A stretch of DNA of 64,000 bases from DATBLE01 sp963837265 (GTDB lineage: Bacteria; Actinomycetota; Thermoleophilia; Gaiellales; Gaiellaceae), in NCBI GenBank assembly GCA_963837265.1, contig CAWIMQ010000006.1:62001-126000 (forward strand), in the 5' to 3' direction. The position numbers and the translations under genes were made by a program. The stretch's first letter is position 1, and every line of letters starts with the position of its first letter. Shown here piece after piece: positions 61,073 through 64,000 of this stretch. The notes under the pieces are model-generated. The model was not told the DNA's origin. It was given only the letters and a program-made list of their open reading frames with translations, and did not search any database.

Positions 61073-62619
61073 GCGACGAGCTGATCCATCGCCGACTCGA
61101 GCGCGCCGCCCGGGCCCACCCGGATCGTGAGGCAGTTGTCGGCGGCGGCGCCGGCCTGACGTACTCGGAGCTGGACGAGGCGGCAAACCGGCTCGCCGGC
61201 CGGCTCGCCGTGGAAGGAGTCCGCCCGGGCGATCGAGTCGGGCTGTTCCTCGAGAAGTCTCCCGAGGCGGTTGTCGCCCTCTACGCCGTTCTCAAGGCGG
61301 GCGCGACGTACGTTCCGCTCGACGAGCAGGCTCCTCCGGCGCGGTTGGCGTACATCGCGCGCGACGCCGGCATCCGATGCCTCGTGACGTCTCTCGCCCG
61401 CGCAGCGGATTGGAGCCCGTTGCTGGCGGCCGGAGCCCCGATCGAGACGCTCGTCGTGGCGGGCGTGGAGGACGCGCCCGAGGGCCCCTCGGGGGTCCGG
61501 GTGATTCCCTGGAGTGTGTTGAATCAGCACGCGGCTACGGCCCCGCGGGTCGAGATCGACTCCGACAGCCTTGCGTATGTGCTCTACACGTCGGGCTCGA
61601 CAGGAGAGCCGAAGGGCGTGATGCTCTCACACCGGAATGCGCTCGCGTTCGTGGACTGGGCTTCGGCGCTCGTCGACCTGCAGCCGGAAGACCGCCTCTC
61701 GAGCCACGCGCCGCTCCATTTCGATCTCTCGGTCTTCGACCTCTTCGCGGCGGCGGTTGCCGGTGCTGCCGTGGTTCTCGTTCCGCGAGAGGCCTCGATC
61801 TTCCCGATCGAGCTGGTGCGCTTCATTCGTGACCAGAGCATCACCGTCTGGTACTCGGTTCCCTCGATCCTGACCATGTTGGCACTGCGCGGCTCGCTCG
61901 AGGAGAACCGGCCCGACCTCCTCCGCACGGTCATCTTCGCAGGGGAGGTGTTTCCGACCAAGTACCTCGCGATGTTGATGAGTGCACTGCCTCACGTGCG
62001 CTTCTACAACTTCTTCGGTCCCACCGAGACCAACGTCTGCACCTGGTACGAAGTCCCGCGCCCGGAAGGCGATCTGCCGGAGGATCTCCCGATCGGAAAG
62101 CCGATCGACGGCGTCGTCGCTCGTGTGGTCGACGAGCACGGCCGGCCCGTCCCTCACGGGGAGCCGGGTGAGCTGGTTGTCCGCGGACCCACGGTCATGC
62201 ACGGGTACCTGGGCAAGTCCGAGCAGACCGCTCGCGTGCTCGAGCTCGACGATGGGGAACGGCTCTACCGGACGGGCGATCTGGTCAGGTACGATGGAGA
62301 CGGCAACCTACGGTTCTTGGGGCGACGGGACGCACAGATCAAGAGCCGTGGGTATCGAATCGAACTGGGAGAGGTCGAGCGGACGTTGTACGCCCTGGAG
62401 GAAGTGGCCGAGTGCGCGGTCCTCGCGATCCCCGACGACGTCGTCACGAACAGGTTGAAGGCGGTGATCGCACCGCGAGGTCGCCTCACGGAGACAGACG
62501 TCGTCAACTTCTGCATGGAACGGCTGCCCCGATACATGGTTCCCGACGAGATCGAGTTCCGGGACTCTCTACCTAAGTCGTCAACCGGCAAGATCGATCG
62601 ACGAAAGCTGGCATCCTGA
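61069..62619 (+). CDS. Free-standing amino-acid adenylation enzyme, prolyl-AMP-ligase-like
   Basis: 516 residues. YTSGSTGEPKG, NFFGPTETN, YRTGDLVRYD, GRRDAQIKSRGYRIELGE and SSTGKIDRRK are the A motifs. The code positions I read are D-L-F-Y-I-A-F-V-C plus Lys, close to the DLFYLALVCK pattern I recall for prolyl-AMP ligases of pyrrole biosynthesis (PltF, CloN4). No T domain; the next gene supplies it. ATGA overlap with the dehydrogenase. DltA-like ligases are the alternative. Confidence 0.85.
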   Translation: MSDELIHRRLERAARAHPDREAVVGGGAGLTYSELDEAANRLAGRLAVEGVRPGDRVGLFLEKSPEAVVALYAVLKAGATYVPLDEQAPPARLAYIARDAGIRCLVTSLARAADWSPLLAAGAPIETLVVAGVEDAPEGPSGVRVIPWSVLNQHAATAPRVEIDSDSLAYVLYTSGSTGEPKGVMLSHRNALAFVDWASALVDLQPEDRLSSHAPLHFDLSVFDLFAAAVAGAAVVLVPREASIFPIELVRFIRDQSITVWYSVPSILTMLALRGSLEENRPDLLRTVIFAGEVFPTKYLAMLMSALPHVRFYNFFGPTETNVCTWYEVPRPEGDLPEDLPIGKPIDGVVARVVDEHGRPVPHGEPGELVVRGPTVMHGYLGKSEQTARVLELDDGERLYRTGDLVRYDGDGNLRFLGRRDAQIKSRGYRIELGEVERTLYALEEVAECAVLAIPDDVVTNRLKAVIAPRGRLTETDVVNFCMERLPRYMVPDEIEFRDSLPKSSTGKIDRRKLAS

Positions 62620-62885
62620 GCGCTGCGGACTCAGATTCTCTGCGCCGGCGAATCCGCGGCATCCTCGTCGAGGATGTGCGCTGGGACGGGAAGCCTGAGG
62701 AGCTCACCGACGATCTGCCGTTGATCGCAGACCGCGTCATCGATTCGCTCGGCCTCCTCCGCCTGGTCGGCAGGCTCGAGGAGGAGTTCGGAATCCAGGT
62801 TCGCGACGAGGACGTCGTCGCGGCGAACTTCGGATCCATCGCCCAGATCTCTGCGTTCATCGACAGGGCCCGGAGCGCCGCCTGA
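62616..62885 (+). CDS. Peptidyl/acyl carrier protein of the oxidase cassette
   Basis: About 89 residues. Phosphopantetheine Ser in ADRVIDSLGLLRLVGRLEEEFG. Helix 1 (LRRRIRGILVEDVRW) lies upstream of the first standard start (GTG 62676), and the open frame above holds no ATG, GTG or TTG. CTG 62616 overlaps the preceding TGA in the same four-base manner as the neighbours, so I propose a CTG start. Confidence 0.78.
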   Translation: MSAADSDSLRRRIRGILVEDVRWDGKPEELTDDLPLIADRVIDSLGLLRLVGRLEEEFGIQVRDEDVVAANFGSIAQISAFIDRARSAA

Positions 62886-62917
62886 GTGACGTGTCGGGCG
62901 AGACGGCCATGTCCCAC

Positions 62918-62945
62918 TTGCACCATGGACGAATCTGCCTATCAT
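62918..62945 (+). promoter_or_regulatory. Promoter of the Wzz/BY-kinase gene
   Basis: TTGCAC (62918-62923), a 16-base spacer and TATCAT (62940-62945), in an AT-richer 110-base gap after the ACP stop. It gives a leader of about 70 bases. Confidence 0.55.
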
Positions 62946-63020
62946 CCAATTACCGACAAGTCGCACCGAGGGAGAACCGCGACTAGCTAGGGGAGAATGG
63001 GAGTGCCAGGAGAGGCGCAC

Positions 63021-64000
63021 GTGGAAGGGGGTTCGACACTGCGGGATGTGCTCGCGGTGCTTCGACGCCGGAAGTGGACCGTTCTGGGGACGCTCGTCCT
63101 CGTGTCGGCTGTTGCCGTCGCGGTCTCGGTTCGCCAGCCGAAGCGGTATCAGGCGTCGGCGCTGGTCCTGCTGAGCTGGCAGAACCTCGCCAACCAGCTA
63201 ACGGGGACGTCGGGATCGAGCGTGCAGCAACAACCGGACCGGAATGCGCAGACGCAGGCGGGCGTGGCCCAGACGACGGCTGTCGCGAGGCGTGTGCTCG
63301 CCAAGGTCCCTGGAACGGGTCTGACACCCGGGGGGCTCCTCTCCCAGTCCGGGGTTACACCAAGCCGGAACGAGGACGTGCTCATCTTCAGGGTGAGGAA
63401 CCGTGACCCGGCCTTGGCGAGGCGCCTCGTGAACGAGTACGCAACGCAGTACACCGTCTACCGCCGCGAGCTGGACACCGCGTCGATCACGCTCGCGCGT
63501 CACAACCTCGCCGTTGCGCTGAAACGACTCGAGGCGAGGGGTGGCGGACGCACGCAGCTGCACAACGAGCTGGCGCAACAGAATCAGACGCTCGCGACGA
63601 TGATGGCGCTTCAGACCTCGAACGCGTCCGTGATCCAGCTGGCGGGCGGCGCGGCGCAGATCGAGCCGCGGAGGAAGAGGGATGCGATCCTGGCGGTCGT
63701 TTTCGGGCTGATCCTCGGGTTGGGAGTCGCGTACCTCCGGGAGACGCTCGACACGCGGGTGCGGGATGTGGAAGGCATCGGGAAGTACCTGCGCGGGCTG
63801 CCGCTGCTCGCCCGCGTGCCGGTCCCGAGCAGACGATTTCGTTCGGGGAGCCGGCTCGTGATGATGGAGGAGCCGGACGGGGCGCAAGCCGAGCCGTTCC
63901 GGATGTTCCGGACGAATCTCGAGTTCGTCAGGCTGGATCGCGAGATCCGGACGATCATGGTGACGAGCGCGGTCGAGGACGAGGGAAAGACCATCACGAT
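63021..64000 (+). CDS. Polysaccharide chain-length regulator / tyrosine autokinase, N-terminal part
   Basis: A Wzz-type domain: TLRDVLAVLRRRKWTVLGTLVLV as first membrane helix, an extracytoplasmic region, then AILAVVFGLILGLGVAYLRETLDTRVRD as second helix, followed by the cytoplasmic AEPFRMFRTNLEFV and the start of the BY-kinase P-loop (VTSAVEDEGKT). It controls polymer length and autophosphorylates tyrosines. GTG 63021 follows AGGAGAGG at five bases; ATG 62997 is in frame but lacks good spacing. The gene runs off the right edge. Confidence 0.88.
   Translation, partial: MEGGSTLRDVLAVLRRRKWTVLGTLVLVSAVAVAVSVRQPKRYQASALVLLSWQNLANQLTGTSGSSVQQQPDRNAQTQAGVAQTTAVARRVLAKVPGTGLTPGGLLSQSGVTPSRNEDVLIFRVRNRDPALARRLVNEYATQYTVYRRELDTASITLARHNLAVALKRLEARGGGRTQLHNELAQQNQTLATMMALQTSNASVIQLAGGAAQIEPRRKRDAILAVVFGLILGLGVAYLRETLDTRVRDVEGIGKYLRGLPLLARVPVPSRRFRSGSRLVMMEEPDGAQAEPFRMFRTNLEFVRLDREIRTIMVTSAVEDEGKTIT

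Noticed and set aside
1..64000. CRISPR arrays
   Set aside because: No series of regularly spaced direct repeats was seen at any point.

Overview
The window is a GC-rich chromosomal stretch. I read it as actinobacterial, most likely from the Thermoleophilia (Gaiellales or Solirubrobacterales type). The reasons are the mihF-gmk-rpoZ-coaBC block with actinobacterial IHF, Gram-positive-type LexA boxes, a PyrR-binding element close to a start codon, frequent GTG/TTG starts, apparent leaderless promoters, and a GGGGTCAGACCCC palindrome that I associate with this group. The class assignment is inference.

Housekeeping half (about 1-19.6 kb). A truncated membrane protein and tRNA-Arg(CCG) are followed by a dgcA-dgcN-like pair (D-glutamate catabolism or cell-wall peptide recycling), an SOS-type LysM gene under two LexA boxes, ribonuclease Z, a DUF2007-like protein and a rhodanese. 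Next come the pyrimidine operon pyrR-pyrB-pyrC-carA-carB-pyrK-pyrD, then mihF-gmk-rpoZ-coaBC. A short decayed patch (a broken dihydrofolate-reductase-like gene and a twice frameshifted lemA beside intact htpX) precedes a nucleotidyltransferase, a TPR protein and dtd.

Surface polysaccharide locus, first part (about 20.4-29 kb). A decayed IS3-type element is followed by tagA/wecG-like and wecB genes (ManNAc chemistry), a glycosyltransferase with a tiny membrane protein, an asparagine synthase and a Wzx-like flippase.

Non-ribosomal peptide island (about 29-53.5 kb). It holds a type II thioesterase, a diaminobutyrate-type aminotransferase, two paralogous sulfotransferases, an SDR, and NRPS1 (T-C-A-T-C, Thr-like code). 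It also holds FkbH plus ACP with a BtrH-like protein and a double-hotdog protein. Two short NRPSs have A domains with Asp-like codes and begin with condensation-like domains that lack the catalytic histidines. Between these two lies a free-standing condensation domain, and after them a PPTase and a SyrP-like Fe(II)/2-oxoglutarate oxygenase. The non-catalytic C-like domain, the Asp A domain and the stand-alone oxygenase together match the interface-domain/Asp beta-hydroxylase logic of hydroxyaspartate siderophores. A beta-hydroxyaspartate-containing, possibly sulfated or glyceryl-modified peptide is therefore the main hypothesis.

Surface polysaccharide locus, second part (53.6-64 kb). A remnant of a wzt 3' end is followed by a glycosyltransferase whose last codons were interrupted by an intact IS1634-type element with a 5-bp target duplication. 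Then come a Wzt/Wzm ABC exporter, a GNAT, an acyl-CoA-dehydrogenase/adenylation/ACP trio resembling pyrrole-2-carboxyl cassettes, and the start of a Wzz/BY-kinase gene that runs off the end.
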